Shown piece after piece: positions 1-9,580 of a DNA stretch of 64,000 nt. The DNA is from Acidobacteriota bacterium (lineage in GTDB: Bacteria > Acidobacteriota > Terriglobia > Terriglobales > Acidobacteriaceae). The stretch covers positions 206,434-270,433 of the forward strand of contig JAFDVQ010000007.1 of NCBI GenBank assembly GCA_018268915.1. Reading direction: 5' to 3'. How positions within the stretch are numbered: position 1 is the stretch's first letter; every line of letters starts with the position of its first letter. Under the pieces are notes generated by a model that made no database searches, was not told the origin of the DNA, and saw only the letters and a program-made list of their open reading frames with translations. The position numbers were made by a program, and so were the translations under genes.

Positions 1-110
1 TGAATTACGCACTCTGAGATGGCCGTGCCGAGCAGCGTCATCCGCTCCGCCAGCCACGCAGGTACACGTCCGCCATGCAGGGGAAGATCGGCGGTTCCGG
101 ATCGCTTCAC
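1..110 (-). CDS. DUF763 family protein, N-terminal fragment
   Basis: The minus strand from position 110 to the window edge is open and encodes a start like DUF763 proteins: a short RSGTADLPLHGGRVP block followed by WLAERM. The function of DUF763 is not known. Only about 36 residues are visible because the gene runs off the left edge. The start is taken at a GTG (110-108); a TTG at 128-126 in the same frame is an alternative, and no well-spaced ribosome binding site decides between them. The gene faces the same way as the bactofilin behind it, 42 bases away, so the two may be co-transcribed. The call rests on recognising the N-terminal signature only. Confidence 0.65.
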   Translation of the reverse strand, partial: MKRSGTADLPLHGGRVPAWLAERMTLLGTAISECVI

Positions 111-152
111 TCCCCCATTTTCTCGCAAACTGCGACGCAGTTGGCGCCGGGA

Positions 153-614
153 CTAGCTGGCTTGCGACACCGCGACGTTCTTTTCCTCAACGGCAGGCGC
201 TTTCTCTGCCTGAACCGGCTTTGCTGGCACTGGCGGCTTGGCCTTTTCCACCGGCACGCGGACATCGATGGTGCCTTGCAACACGGCTCCCTCTTCCACG
301 CAAAGTCGTGTAGTGGAGAGGTTTCCAAGGAGTGAGCCCTCGTTACGAAGCTCCACCCGCTCTTCGCCATGAACCTTACCGCAAACGTCGCCCATGATAA
401 CGACTTCGCGGGCGGTGATGTCGGCCTTCACTGTGCCTTCTTTGCCGACAGTGACGCGGTGAGCAGGCGCGCTGATCGTGCCTTCCACCGATCCGTATAT
501 ATAGATAGGATCGGACGCATCGATCTCGCCCTTGATGCGGATCGACTTACCGATCATCGTGTACTGGTTTTGATTCGTTGAGGCGGAGGGGTTTGAGGTG
601 GGGCTGTCAGCCAT
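153..614 (-). CDS. bactofilin (polymer-forming cytoskeletal protein)
   Basis: A 153-residue protein. Residues about 18-125 form the hydrophobic beta-helical repeat of the bactofilin family (DUF583), starting at MIGKSIRIKGEI and passing through periodic I/V-x-G turns such as IYGSVEGTI, GDVCGKV and GSLLGNL. The N terminus is short, polar and Ser/Asn/Gln-rich. The C terminus is Lys/Pro/Ala-rich and probably disordered, as in other bactofilins. Bactofilins self-assemble without nucleotide into filaments at the inner membrane that position cell-wall or shape enzymes. No M23 peptidase partner is adjacent; the window's M23 gene lies 43 kb away. Length and fold pattern fit the family well. Confidence 0.92.
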   Translation of the reverse strand: MADSPTSNPSASTNQNQYTMIGKSIRIKGEIDASDPIYIYGSVEGTISAPAHRVTVGKEGTVKADITAREVVIMGDVCGKVHGEERVELRNEGSLLGNLSTTRLCVEEGAVLQGTIDVRVPVEKAKPPVPAKPVQAEKAPAVEEKNVAVSQAS

Positions 615-1044
615 TTCGATTGATCCTTTCGTCTGGTCAGAGCATCTGCCTGCTTTTCTAGGGGCTGGATCAATCGCAGTGCCTGTCAGCTAATTGCGGG
701 CCGGTCGTGCCGGTCTTTGAGCCATGCCGGAGTTTCCAAACAAATCCAAGGGATTCCCGATTGTAGCCATACATTGCCTCGTTCGGACGGTTACTCCAGT
801 GTCGAAGGTAACCAAATCACCGGCCTTGTTTGCTGGCCCAAGGGCCAATTCAATCCCTCCATGCTCGCTTAGGGGCAAATCGGGAAAGCCATTCATACCA
901 TCGAACTTCTAAGAACTTGAGCTATCGTCAACGCGTCCAAGTTGGTGGTACTATCGTTGGCACGGTGCGTCCGGTTAGAACTCCCGTTCTCGAAGGCGCA
1001 TATCCTTCAACAAGTTCGCCCCACCGATAGGGAAGGATGCGGAC
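615..1044. other. divergent spacer between bactofilin and FecR genes
   Basis: A 430-base non-coding stretch carrying the 5' regions of the two divergent genes. Short ORFs here resemble no family and run on both strands over the same bases. A TACTAT -10-like hexamer lies at 949-954 with no clear -35 at the right distance, so no promoter is called. Confidence 0.4.
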
Positions 1045-2616
1045 ATGAAAAGCGATTTCCTCTTCAAGGCAGTGACCTTCAAGGCAACGGCCCGCAAGGC
1101 ATTGACCTTAGCAGCAGCTTGTCTGCTGGCCTCCTCGGTCTACGCACAAACAGAAGATGCTGATCAAGCTTCACCGACTCCAGGCGCTTCCAAAGTCCGT
1201 ATCGTTCGGCTCAGCCAGGTCAGAGGCGTCGTCCAAATCGACCGCCACATCAATCGCGGCTTCGAGAACGCGATTGCCAATCTCCCTGTCGTCGAGCAAA
1301 GCCAGATCAAGACAGGTGCGGGCGTCGCCGAAGTCGAGTTTGAAGACAACAGCTCGATGCGAATCGCACCCAACTCGCTCGTCGAGTTCCCGCGCCTTGA
1401 GCGCGAAACTTCCGGCGCAACTGCTTCCACTGTCCATGTCATCCAGGGAACGGCATACGTCAGCCTGGTCAAGCGTCAGGACAAGAAAGCGCCCGTGAAT
1501 CAGTTTGCTCTGATTTTCGGGGAGCGCACCCTGAATCTAGATCCGGCGACCCATGTGCGCCTCGATTTGCGCGGCTCGCAGGCCAACCTTGCGGTGATCG
1601 ATGGCACAGTTCGTACCGACGGGGAAAACGGCGGCGTCAGCATCCCGAAAAAGAAAACCGCCACCTTCCAGATTTTCGACAAGAATGAGCCGACCGTAGC
1701 GAAGGATATCGCGGAAAACATTTTCGATGACTGGGACCACCAGGAAGCGTCCTATCACTCAAACGTCGCATCGCTCAGCCGGTTCAATTCGCCCTATGCG
1801 TACGGATTGAGCGACATGAGCTACTACGGCTCCTTCGTTGACTTGCCGGGATGCGGTTCGATGTGGCGGCCCTACTTCGCCACCGCATCGTGGAATCCAT
1901 ATTCGAACGGCACATGGGCGTGGTACGGCGGCTCTGGCTACTCGTGGGTATCACCATATCCTTGGGCTTGGACTCCGTACCATAGCGGAACCTGGATGAG
2001 TTGCGGAAACGCAGGTTGGGGCTGGATGCCTGGCGGTGGCTGGTATGGCGTCAACAACGTAGCCTCCACTTCGTTCCCCACCACCGGTTCAGGCTCGGGT
2101 GCGGGCAAGTTGGGCGGCGCTCCAATCCGGGCCCCGCACGCTCCGGCTCATTCCCCGGGTCCTCGAGACCCCAGCTTGATCGCCGTAAGTTCAAAGCCCG
2201 TTCCAACGTCCGGAATCTCTACCGCGACAAGATCCTTCGTATTTCAGAAGGACTCAGCCGGCATGGGCGTTCCGCGTGAGACTCTCGGCAGGCTCGACAA
2301 GTTCTCGCACGAGACGGTCACCCGCGGCGTAGCGCAGACCCCGGTCTACGCGAACGGGCCTCAACAGCAGGCAGGGCGTGCAGGTGGCATGGGCCCTGGC
2401 GCTGGTGCTGGTGGACAGCATCAGGGACTCGCAACTTCCATCCATAGAGGGTCGCCCCCGGCACCAGCTTATTCAGGCGGCTCCATGGGTTCATGGTCCG
2501 GATCGGGCGGCAGCGCGCGCGGAGGTTCTTCCGTCGGTGGCCCCAGCATGGGCTCCGGCATGGGAAGGTCCGGCGGGGGCCCCCCCGCAAGTGCACCCGC
2601 AGCTTCACACAAATAA
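1045..2616 (+). CDS. secreted FecR-domain protein with DUF6600-like W/Y-rich segment
   Basis: A 523-residue exported protein. Residues 1-34 are a signal peptide ending in SSVYA. Residues about 51-200 look like a FecR domain, with 'VRGVVQIDR' then 'GAGVAEVEFEDNSSMRIAPNS'. Residues about 250-335 contain repeated Trp/Pro/Tyr/Gly motifs of the DUF6600 kind (SMWRPY, GTWAWYGG, YPWAWTPYHSGTW, GWGWMPG). The remaining 190 residues are Gly/Ser/Pro-rich and low in complexity. FecR domains of this isolated type are common in envelope proteins of Acidobacteriota and need not be anti-sigma factors; no ECF sigma gene is nearby. The gene ends in a G5C7 run and is followed by a terminator at 2641. The true role is unknown. 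Confidence 0.8.
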   Translation: MKSDFLFKAVTFKATARKALTLAAACLLASSVYAQTEDADQASPTPGASKVRIVRLSQVRGVVQIDRHINRGFENAIANLPVVEQSQIKTGAGVAEVEFEDNSSMRIAPNSLVEFPRLERETSGATASTVHVIQGTAYVSLVKRQDKKAPVNQFALIFGERTLNLDPATHVRLDLRGSQANLAVIDGTVRTDGENGGVSIPKKKTATFQIFDKNEPTVAKDIAENIFDDWDHQEASYHSNVASLSRFNSPYAYGLSDMSYYGSFVDLPGCGSMWRPYFATASWNPYSNGTWAWYGGSGYSWVSPYPWAWTPYHSGTWMSCGNAGWGWMPGGGWYGVNNVASTSFPTTGSGSGAGKLGGAPIRAPHAPAHSPGPRDPSLIAVSSKPVPTSGISTATRSFVFQKDSAGMGVPRETLGRLDKFSHETVTRGVAQTPVYANGPQQQAGRAGGMGPGAGAGGQHQGLATSIHRGSPPAPAYSGGSMGSWSGSGGSARGGSSVGGPSMGSGMGRSGGGPPASAPAASHK

Positions 2617-2640
2617 ATCTCCCACCTGCGGAGAACCTAC

Positions 2641-2675
2641 CTGTGCGCATCCCTCGTGGATGCGCACAGTTGTTT
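2641..2675 (+). terminator. intrinsic terminator after FecR gene
   Basis: A perfect 12-bp stem (CTGTGCGCATCC with GGATGCGCACAG) closes a 5-base loop and is followed by TTGTTT. It lies 24 bases after the FecR stop codon. Confidence 0.8.
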
Positions 2676-2763
2676 CACTGCCCGTATTCAATAACATTCA
2701 AGGCTGCCCAGAATTTAATCCCGCTCGACCTGAGGCCGCATTGATCGGCGAAAATATCTAACG

Positions 2764-4137
2764 ATGGTGAAATGCGCATTCGGGCCGGTAGTGAAAGCGG
2801 TTGTTCGGCGTGGTCTTCCGGTCCTCACGCTGGGAGCCCTGCTCGCCTCTCTCTCAGCAAGCGGCCAACTCTTCAAGCATCGCGCAAAAGACAAAGATGC
2901 CAAGCCGGCTGAAGATCGGAAGCCCGAGTTTCCAGCATCGCAGCCGCCCGCGTTCAGCATTCCTGTCGAGCCTCTCGGATTCTTTGCGCCTGGAGTCATC
3001 TATCAGGGGCAGCGTGACAGCCTGGTCTCGCTGGACTTCATCGATGAAGACCATCTGCTCTTTACCTTCCATGCGCCTGGCCTGATCCGTCGACAGGGTA
3101 ATCCCGCCGCTGCCAATGAGCGGCAAATCCGAGCCGTCGTGCTGACGCTTCCAGGAGGAGCAGTCGCAGCAGAAGCTCTCTGGTCGGTTCACGACCGCGA
3201 TCGATATCTATGGATGTTGAACGACGGGCATTTTCTCCTCCGCGATCGAGGAGATCTGAAGCTCGGCGATTCGTCGCTGGACTTATCGCCCCTCTTCCAT
3301 TTCCGAGGCTCACTCCTGTGGATCGAAGTCAATCCATCTCAGGATTTGCTCGTCACCGATTCACGCGAGCCCGCCGACGCAAAAGCTAAGCCCGGAGATG
3401 TATTGAGCCCTGCCACTGCGTCAGCCCAAATGACAGTGGATCAGGACGCGCCCTCATCATCCGGCAAAGATAGTGCTACACCCAGTGTGCAGCCCAACTT
3501 AAATCCCGATGTGGTTCTGAGAATCCTTCGTCGCAATAACGGTCAGGTCATGCTCATGAGCCGCACGCGTAAGACCATCCATCTTCCCATTAATTCCGAT
3601 GGCTGGGTCGAAACTCTTCGCGGAAAAAGCCACGAGTGGATTCTCAACATGAACTACTTTCGCGGCGGCAGCCGAATCATCGGAAAGATCGACTCCATGT
3701 GCGCCCCCTCAGTGGAATTTATCTCCAACCCTGAGGTGCTCGTCACCACCTGCAATCCCGATGAAAGTCGCTGGATGGTCGCAATGTCCACCGACGGCAA
3801 GCGTCTTTGGAATGCAGCCAAGCCCGGAACGCAGATCTGGCCTCGCCTCATCATGGCCCCCAACGGTTTGCGTTTCGCTCGCGAAACCCTGCTTGCGACC
3901 CACTCAGTCAGCACCATGTCACCACTGAGCTTTGACGATGTGAAAGCGCAGTGGGTGGAGGTCTACGATGCATCCACGGGCAAGATGGAACTGACAGCTC
4001 CCGCTAACCCGATTCTCGATGGCGGAGGCAACGTCGCGATCTCGCCTTCAGCGCGTCGCGTAGCGATTCTTGATTCGGGAGCAATTCGTGTCTATGAATT
4101 GCCGGCACCGTCATCGGCGCCACTTTCGGCTCATTGA
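2764..4137 (+). CDS. exported protein with beta-propeller-like repeats, function unknown
   Basis: A 457-residue protein. Residues 1-34 form a signal peptide with a basic start (VVKAVVRR) and a hydrophobic LTLGALLASLSASG core. The mature part has recurring hydrophobic-Asp-hydrophobic strands such as LVSLDFIDEDHLLFTF, WMVAMSTDGKRLW and VAISPSARRVAILDSG, typical of WD40/YVTN-like propellers. Residues about 195-245 are a polar low-complexity insert. No catalytic motif is evident. It is followed by the PP2C phosphatase on the same strand after about 50 bases, so both may share a transcript. Similar secreted propeller proteins are common in Acidobacteriota, but I cannot name a function. Confidence 0.7.
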   Translation: MVKCAFGPVVKAVVRRGLPVLTLGALLASLSASGQLFKHRAKDKDAKPAEDRKPEFPASQPPAFSIPVEPLGFFAPGVIYQGQRDSLVSLDFIDEDHLLFTFHAPGLIRRQGNPAAANERQIRAVVLTLPGGAVAAEALWSVHDRDRYLWMLNDGHFLLRDRGDLKLGDSSLDLSPLFHFRGSLLWIEVNPSQDLLVTDSREPADAKAKPGDVLSPATASAQMTVDQDAPSSSGKDSATPSVQPNLNPDVVLRILRRNNGQVMLMSRTRKTIHLPINSDGWVETLRGKSHEWILNMNYFRGGSRIIGKIDSMCAPSVEFISNPEVLVTTCNPDESRWMVAMSTDGKRLWNAAKPGTQIWPRLIMAPNGLRFARETLLATHSVSTMSPLSFDDVKAQWVEVYDASTGKMELTAPANPILDGGGNVAISPSARRVAILDSGAIRVYELPAPSSAPLSAH

Positions 4138-4191
4138 ACCTGAGTGTTCAGGGGTTACCAGCGAAGTGTAAACTTGCCTGCGGAGGTTCTA

Positions 4192-4938
4192 TTGGCCACG
4201 GCTGTGGTGCGATATACGGCTGCGGCGGTCACCGACCGCGGGCGTAAACGTCCATCGAATGAAGATGCCTTCGGATTCTCCGTCGAGGCAGGCGTCTACG
4301 TCGTTTGCGACGGGATGGGCGGCGCTGCCGCCGGCGAGATTGCCAGCAGTCTGGCCGTGGATGAAGTTCTACGGCTGCTGAAGTCTCGCAGGCAGGAAGA
4401 GAGCGAACAGGAACTCCCAGCCGCTGCAGAGAGCGCCGTGACGGCTGCCAACGAAGCAATCTTCTCACGAGCGCAGAGAAATCACCGACTCAATGGCATG
4501 GGAACCACTCTGGTTGTAATGACCACGCAAGAGCAACACGTGTGGATTCTCAATATTGGCGACAGCCGTTGCTATCTTATGCGCAATTGCAAGCTGGAGC
4601 AGCTGACTCAGGACCACTCCCTCGTAGAAGAGCAAGTCAGAATGGGCCGCATGACACCGCGAGAGGCTCTCCATTCGCCGTTGAAGAACGTCATCACCCG
4701 CGCACTAGGGACGCAATCCCAAGTCACGCCTGACGTCTTCAAGCTGGAAGCAGAGCCCGGCGACATCTTCCTCCTCTGCTCTGACGGATTGACGCGCGAA
4801 CTGCCGGACACTGTCATTCAATCTTTGATGGATTGCGATCTCGCTCTTGATGCGATGGCTGAGCGATTGGTTGAGGCGGCCAAGAAAGCGGGCGGCCACG
4901 ACAACATCACCTGTATGTTGGTGCGGGCAGAAGCTTGA
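4192..4938 (+). CDS. PP2C-family serine/threonine protein phosphatase
   Basis: This is a metal-dependent phosphatase of the PPM/PP2C (Stp1/PrpC) type, acting on phospho-Ser/Thr proteins in the cytoplasm. All family motifs are present in order: RGRKRPSNEDAFG, then CDGMGGAAAGE with the metal-binding Asp and Gly, NIGDSRCYL, LCSDGLTREL and GGHDNITCMLV. The frame is open from a GTG at 4144, but the TTG at 4192 is preceded by GGAGG (4182-4186) with 5-base spacing and gives a normal family N terminus, so I use it; the product is 248 residues. No partner Hanks kinase is present in the window. It converges on the receiver gene at 4961. Confidence 0.93.
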   Translation: MATAVVRYTAAAVTDRGRKRPSNEDAFGFSVEAGVYVVCDGMGGAAAGEIASSLAVDEVLRLLKSRRQEESEQELPAAAESAVTAANEAIFSRAQRNHRLNGMGTTLVVMTTQEQHVWILNIGDSRCYLMRNCKLEQLTQDHSLVEEQVRMGRMTPREALHSPLKNVITRALGTQSQVTPDVFKLEAEPGDIFLLCSDGLTRELPDTVIQSLMDCDLALDAMAERLVEAAKKAGGHDNITCMLVRAEA

Positions 4939-4960
4939 GAACCAAAACTGACAATCCAGC

Positions 4961-5377
4961 TCATTGCGCTTGATTGCAATGCCCCGAGCCCTCTGAACAG
5001 AGCAATGTCGAAATCGCATTGAGCATGACTGTCGGATGAACCGGCTTCGCCATGACATCGAAGTGGTGGCCATCGTCCTTTGCTTTCTGCATCAGAACTT
5101 CTACTGAGGGCTGTCCTGAGAAAAGCAAAGTGTGGCAACTCGGGAGACTATGTCTTAAAGCCAGCGCCAACTCGATTCCATTCATCTTCGGGAGCATCAC
5201 GTCGAGAATGGCAACGTTAGGCGACCAACTGGAGATGATCTCGACAGCATCCTCGGCGGAATACACAACTCGAATCTCATAACCGTGGGCAGTAAGAATC
5301 TGGCCGAGCGTATCCGCTACGACCTTCTCATCCTCGACTATCAAGATTCTTCTTTCTCCCGTGCGCCCTGACATCAA
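4961..5377 (-). CDS. stand-alone response-regulator receiver protein
   Basis: A 138-residue CheY-like receiver domain without an output domain. The acidic pocket is seen in ILIVEDEK, the phospho-acceptor Asp59 in AILDVMLPKMNG, the switch Ser in LLFSGQP, and the conserved Lys in VMAKPVHP. Proteins of this size accept phosphate from a histidine kinase and act through protein contacts. No kinase lies next to it, so its partner is unknown. It converges with the PP2C gene. The reading frame is complete with a short polar tail. Confidence 0.9.
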   Translation of the reverse strand: MMSGRTGERRILIVEDEKVVADTLGQILTAHGYEIRVVYSAEDAVEIISSWSPNVAILDVMLPKMNGIELALALRHSLPSCHTLLFSGQPSVEVLMQKAKDDGHHFDVMAKPVHPTVMLNAISTLLCSEGSGHCNQAQ

Positions 5378-5673
5378 CAGCCCATTTCCATGGAGGATTC
5401 CGAACCGCCCATCAGTTCTGGAAGATGCGCACGTTTGCTGTCAAGTTGGTTCTAAATACTTCAGAACGAACTCTGTTGGATGGCTTCTGGCGCTAATTGA
5501 GGCTCCCCACTTCAATTTATTGACTCGATACTTACCTTTTGTTCTGCGGTAACGAGTCACCATTACCGTTTCCGACCGAAATGTAAGTTCCTTCCGTTGT
5601 AGCGATAAGCAGCTCCAATTGCATAGTTTGCAGCATTGTTGTTGCTGCACCCAAGAGCATACCTTTCGGTCAG
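5378..5673. other. non-coding spacer upstream of the receiver gene
   Basis: About 300 bases of lower GC content than the neighbouring genes. It must hold the receiver gene promoter on the minus strand. I see no convincing -35/-10 pair, RNA fold or repeat in it. Confidence 0.3.
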
Positions 5674-5979
5674 ATGCCAGGAGATAAGACAGTGCACATC
5701 CAGGAGCACACCAAAAAACCCATCGACTCGCGCACTCAGTTTGAAGTGCAAACGTCGATGACGGTGAATTTAAATTTCCCCAATCCGCCGGAAGAGCAAA
5801 CTGCACCCGATCCCGAAGCAAAAACCCAATCCTTCCGGCTGTTCGACTCTATTGCCCCATCAACGTTCGCGGAGAGATTTCCACTGTTAACCTTCTTCGC
5901 GATCTCCTGCGCCATCCTCGCTGGCGCCCTCTTCACTGAGATTGAATGTCTCAAAGACTCAGGATATTTCTGGCGCTAG
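5674..5979 (+). CDS. small hypothetical protein with one membrane segment
   Basis: A 101-residue open frame. It has a polar N-terminal two-thirds and one hydrophobic segment at about residues 72-91 (FPLLTFFAISCAILAGALF), followed by a short tail. No family is recognised. There is no good ribosome binding site at 5674. The ATG at 5758 (MTVNLNF) is an alternative start. It converges with the GH2 gene. It may be a real single-pass membrane protein or a chance frame. Confidence 0.35.
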   Translation: MPGDKTVHIQEHTKKPIDSRTQFEVQTSMTVNLNFPNPPEEQTAPDPEAKTQSFRLFDSIAPSTFAERFPLLTFFAISCAILAGALFTEIECLKDSGYFWR

Positions 5980-6063
5980 TAAGAAAGGCTGCTGGTTCAC
6001 GACTCTTCCAGTCGCGAGCGCACAGCATACCGTTGCACGTTAGCTGTGAAGATACCGCCGGCT

Positions 6064-9027
6064 TCAGCGCGCTGCACGCTTTAACACGAGGCGAAGACCG
6101 GAACCAAAGCCTTCAAACGACCCTATTGATGGATCGGACTCATCAGGAGCCGGTCCAATCGCGGGCGGGTTCGTCTGTGCTTTCGGTTCAGGCCGATGCC
6201 AGGGAAGCTCGATCTTCCGCTGCAATTCGATTTGATCTCCACTGATCTTGCCTTCAAATGAATTGATCCCAGACTTGAAGGCAATGCGATCGCCCTGGAT
6301 TGAAGCATCCGAAATCTCCACGGGCAGATCATCTCCGCCAAAGAAACCACCGGTCCCTTCCACGCTGCCGCTCAGCTTGCCCCCGTCCTGCATCAAGGTG
6401 AAGGCGCTCAGCGTGCCCAGGAAGCCCGACAGCTCTGAGCCCGGTTCTGGAATTGGCCGCCACAGCCCAGTGATGCCCGACCCCTTCGGTATCGATCGCT
6501 CCCACACTGAAATCTGCGGTCGCAACTCCACCTGCTTGCATGCGATCGTTGCACTTGCCGGCGTCAGCCCAGGTGATGTCGCTTCAACGATGATGCTTCC
6601 GCCCTTCTTTGCGGACTGCACCAGCGCCATGCAATATCCTGAGAACGCTTTTCTCGAATCGCTCTTGTCTGGCGCCTGATCTGTCGGATCTCCATTGCCC
6701 ACGCCAATGAGTTTCCCGGGCCCGGTGATCTTGAACGAGATCAGATTTTCGGTGATCGGAGAGGTGCGGCCCTTCGCATCCTGCACCTCAACCGCGAACA
6801 TTGCGACGTCTTCACCGTCTGCTGAGACAGATTCCCGATCCGCTCGCAGAACAAGCTTTGCCGGAGCATCTGTAGTCTCACGCGAATTGCTCATCACCTG
6901 CTTGCCGTTCTTGAATCCACGCGCCTCAATCGAACCCGGAGCGTACTTCACGATCCACGCAACATGCGCGTCCTTCTTCACGTCCTTCGTACCAAGGCTC
7001 TGCCCGTTGTGCAGGAGCTCGACCTTGTCGAGGTTGGAGTAGACCCAGACAGCGATCTCCTTGCCTTCGTAGCCTGGCCAATTCCAGTGAGGGAAGAGAT
7101 GCAGCACCGGCTTCGCCGTCCACCACGACTGATAGTAGAAGAACGAGTCTTTCGGAAATCCGCAAGTATCGATAACGCCGTATTGCGAGCTGATATTCGG
7201 CCATCCATTTGGAGAGGGCTCGCCGCGATAATCGAACCCGGTCCATACAAATCCGCCTGAGTTCCACGGACGCGCATTGCAGAAGCTCCACCATCCTTCT
7301 GCCGACGCGCGTCCAGTTGTGGTGTACGGATCGTAAGAACTGACGAATCCCTTCTTTGCGTCCGTGATGTAGATCCCGCGCGTGCCCACTGCGCTCACCG
7401 TCTCGGTTCCCACCACCGGTTTGTCTGGATGCGCGTTGTGATACGTCTCTGACTGCGGATCCATGTAGTTGTATCCAGCCACATCTCCCACTGCGAGCCC
7501 GCCCGTCCCGATCGATCCGATCGGTGCAAGCGACACCGGACGCGAGCCGTCAATTTTCCGCGCCACCTCTTTCATCGCCTTGAGAATCAGCACGCCTCGT
7601 TCGCCGTTTGCCTGCGCTTCCTCGTTGCCCATCGACCACATGAAGACGCTGGGGTGATTCCGATCTCGACGGATCAGATTCTCAAACTGCTGCAGCCCTT
7701 CCGGATTCGACGACATCATGCGCGTCTCGTCGAACACCAGCATTCCCATCGTGTCGCACGCGTCCAGCAACTCCGGCGTCGGCGGATTATGCGAAGTGCG
7801 CAGTGAGTTGCATCCCATCTCCTGCAGTTTGCGAACTCTGTAGTTCTGAACAGCGTCAGGCACCGCTGCCCCCACTCCTGCGTGATCCTGGTGATTGCAC
7901 GTTCCTCTCAGCTTCACCGGCGTGCCATTCACCAGCAGCCCGCGCTGCGCGTCAAATTTCACCGTGCGAATGCCGAAGGGTGTCTCGTAGCGATCCACCG
8001 TTTGCCCATCGACCTGCACTTCTGTCAGCAGCTTGTAGAGATTGCGTTCTTCCAGCGACCACAACTTCGCGTGCGGCACCTCGATGTGCTGGCTGTAATC
8101 CTGTTGGTCGCCCGGCTCGATGTTCGCCGCCGCCGCAACGTCCTTTGCTATCGAATTCCCACCAGGATCGACAATCGTCGAGACCACTCGCGTCTTGCTC
8201 GCCTCCGCTCCATGATTTGCGAGTTCGGTCAGCACGGAAAGCGTCGCCGAGTCGCCGCGAATCTCAGAGCGCACAAACGTTCCCCATTTCCTCACATGAA
8301 CCGGGTGGGTCTTGACCAGCCACACATGCCGATAGATTCCCGCACCCTCATAGAACCATCCATCGCTTTCGGTCGCATCCACGCGCACAAGCAGAACGTT
8401 TCGCTTGCCGGGATTCGCAAACGTGGTCACATCGAAACTGAAAGGATCGTATCCACCACTGTGTCGCCCGATGTAGAAGCCGTTAAAGACGACCATCGCG
8501 TTCCGGTAGGCGCCGTCAAATTCAAGCGTGAGCCGCTTGCCTGCGTCCTCAGCAGGCAGATCGAAAATGCGGCGATACCATCCAACGCTGGTCTCGGGAT
8601 ACTTGCGGCCGAGAGGATGGAATCCCTTGCTCGCGAGTCCGGGATCATTTTGAAAAGGCAGTTCCACTGCCCAGTCGTGAGGCAGATCGATTTCGCGCCA
8701 GTCGCCGTCATCGAACGACGCCGACGCAGCCGGCATGAAATTTCCCGTCTTTTGAAAGTTCCCCGCGCCGACCGTCCCATACTCAAAATCCTTCGCAGGA
8801 TCATTCGCGTGTCCGAAGTGAAAGCGCCATCCGAAATCCAGCAACAATCGTTCCCGTCCTGCGCCCGGCGTCGGAGACGCGGGGCTTCCCGTTGCGCTCA
8901 GCGGTCCTGAAAGTTCCTCGTTCACGGCGTTGATCGCTGCGTGCACAGGCGTTCCTTGAGCAGTCGCTACTACAGCAGGAGCGAGCAAGCTTGACTTGAG
9001 AATTTCGCGGCGTGAAATCGTTTTCAT
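6064..9027 (-). CDS. exported GH2 beta-galactosidase-like glycoside hydrolase
   Basis: A 987-residue secreted enzyme of glycoside hydrolase family 2. The start has a Tat-like twin-arginine leader (SRREILKSSLLAP). The sugar-binding jelly-roll follows (LPHDWAVELPF, GWYRRIF, YDPFSFDVT), then an Ig-like domain and the TIM barrel. The barrel carries LRTSHNPPTPELLDACD, the acid/base Glu469 in MWSMGNEEA, and the likely nucleophile Glu542 in VGTETVSAVG. Bacterial Ig-like domains follow, and the C-terminal about 130 residues form an extra beta-rich module. GGAGG at about 6 bases supports the ATG. The substrate is probably a beta-galactoside, but GH2 also includes glucuronidases and mannosidases. Confidence 0.92.
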   Translation of the reverse strand: MKTISRREILKSSLLAPAVVATAQGTPVHAAINAVNEELSGPLSATGSPASPTPGAGRERLLLDFGWRFHFGHANDPAKDFEYGTVGAGNFQKTGNFMPAASASFDDGDWREIDLPHDWAVELPFQNDPGLASKGFHPLGRKYPETSVGWYRRIFDLPAEDAGKRLTLEFDGAYRNAMVVFNGFYIGRHSGGYDPFSFDVTTFANPGKRNVLLVRVDATESDGWFYEGAGIYRHVWLVKTHPVHVRKWGTFVRSEIRGDSATLSVLTELANHGAEASKTRVVSTIVDPGGNSIAKDVAAAANIEPGDQQDYSQHIEVPHAKLWSLEERNLYKLLTEVQVDGQTVDRYETPFGIRTVKFDAQRGLLVNGTPVKLRGTCNHQDHAGVGAAVPDAVQNYRVRKLQEMGCNSLRTSHNPPTPELLDACDTMGMLVFDETRMMSSNPEGLQQFENLIRRDRNHPSVFMWSMGNEEAQANGERGVLILKAMKEVARKIDGSRPVSLAPIGSIGTGGLAVGDVAGYNYMDPQSETYHNAHPDKPVVGTETVSAVGTRGIYITDAKKGFVSSYDPYTTTGRASAEGWWSFCNARPWNSGGFVWTGFDYRGEPSPNGWPNISSQYGVIDTCGFPKDSFFYYQSWWTAKPVLHLFPHWNWPGYEGKEIAVWVYSNLDKVELLHNGQSLGTKDVKKDAHVAWIVKYAPGSIEARGFKNGKQVMSNSRETTDAPAKLVLRADRESVSADGEDVAMFAVEVQDAKGRTSPITENLISFKITGPGKLIGVGNGDPTDQAPDKSDSRKAFSGYCMALVQSAKKGGSIIVEATSPGLTPASATIACKQVELRPQISVWERSIPKGSGITGLWRPIPEPGSELSGFLGTLSAFTLMQDGGKLSGSVEGTGGFFGGDDLPVEISDASIQGDRIAFKSGINSFEGKISGDQIELQRKIELPWHRPEPKAQTNPPAIGPAPDESDPSIGSFEGFGSGLRLVLKRAAR

Positions 9028-9523
9028 TCTGCCTCCGGATGGGCTTGGTTCACGAGCCCGGAATGGGTCTGGTTTATTGCACCGACATTATGCACGGCGA
9101 GCCCGCGAGTCGTCGCGAGAAATCATCACACTATTTCAGCGAGGCAGAGCGTTTTCCACGTCGAGAATCCATTGGGTGGGAACCCGAAGACGTCCGAATC
9201 CCGCCACCCACTAATGCATCAAATATGTAGCAGAATCTCTCAGCTTGATCGAAAGAGCCTCGCCGCTGGCCAAAGCGTTGGATTGACTGGGAATTCTGAC
9301 CGTTGCTACACTTGAAAGCGTAGCTTCCTGCGTGATTCCAGCAGTTAGCTGCGGCCGCCTTCCAGCCAGCCGTTGCCTGCCTGGTGTTTCCCATGCGGAC
9401 GTGTCGCTTCTAAGCCAGCTCTCTGGCCCGGAAGCCCCGTCTCTGCGAAACGCCGATGCTCACAGGCTCCCGGCCAACCGGAAGTTTGCGGCACTCCGTA
9501 TCCTTCGTTCACCGTGACCTTGG
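9028..9523. other. divergent spacer and long rpsA leader
   Basis: Contains the 5' region of the GH2 gene (GGAGG Shine-Dalgarno just before its start, on the minus strand) and the rpsA promoter at 9283-9312. Transcription from that promoter would give an rpsA leader of roughly 260 bases. I saw no riboswitch or named RNA motif in the leader. Confidence 0.5.
9283..9312 (+). promoter_or_regulatory. sigma-70 promoter for rpsA
   Basis: TTGACT (9283-9288), an 18-base spacer and TACACT (9307-9312). A TGC just upstream of the -10 gives an extended -10 element. It faces rpsA, about 260 bases before the chosen start. Confidence 0.6.
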
Positions 9524-9580
9524 ATGCGACCCGTCGAATCGCAAGAGCATCGCCGGGCAGGAATCGCGGAGCTTGTTGTC

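Noticed and set aside
2575..2586. G5C7 run at the FecR gene end as a phase-variation tract
   Set aside because: It is about 30 bases before the stop codon and a slip would change only the last residues, so a switching role is unlikely.
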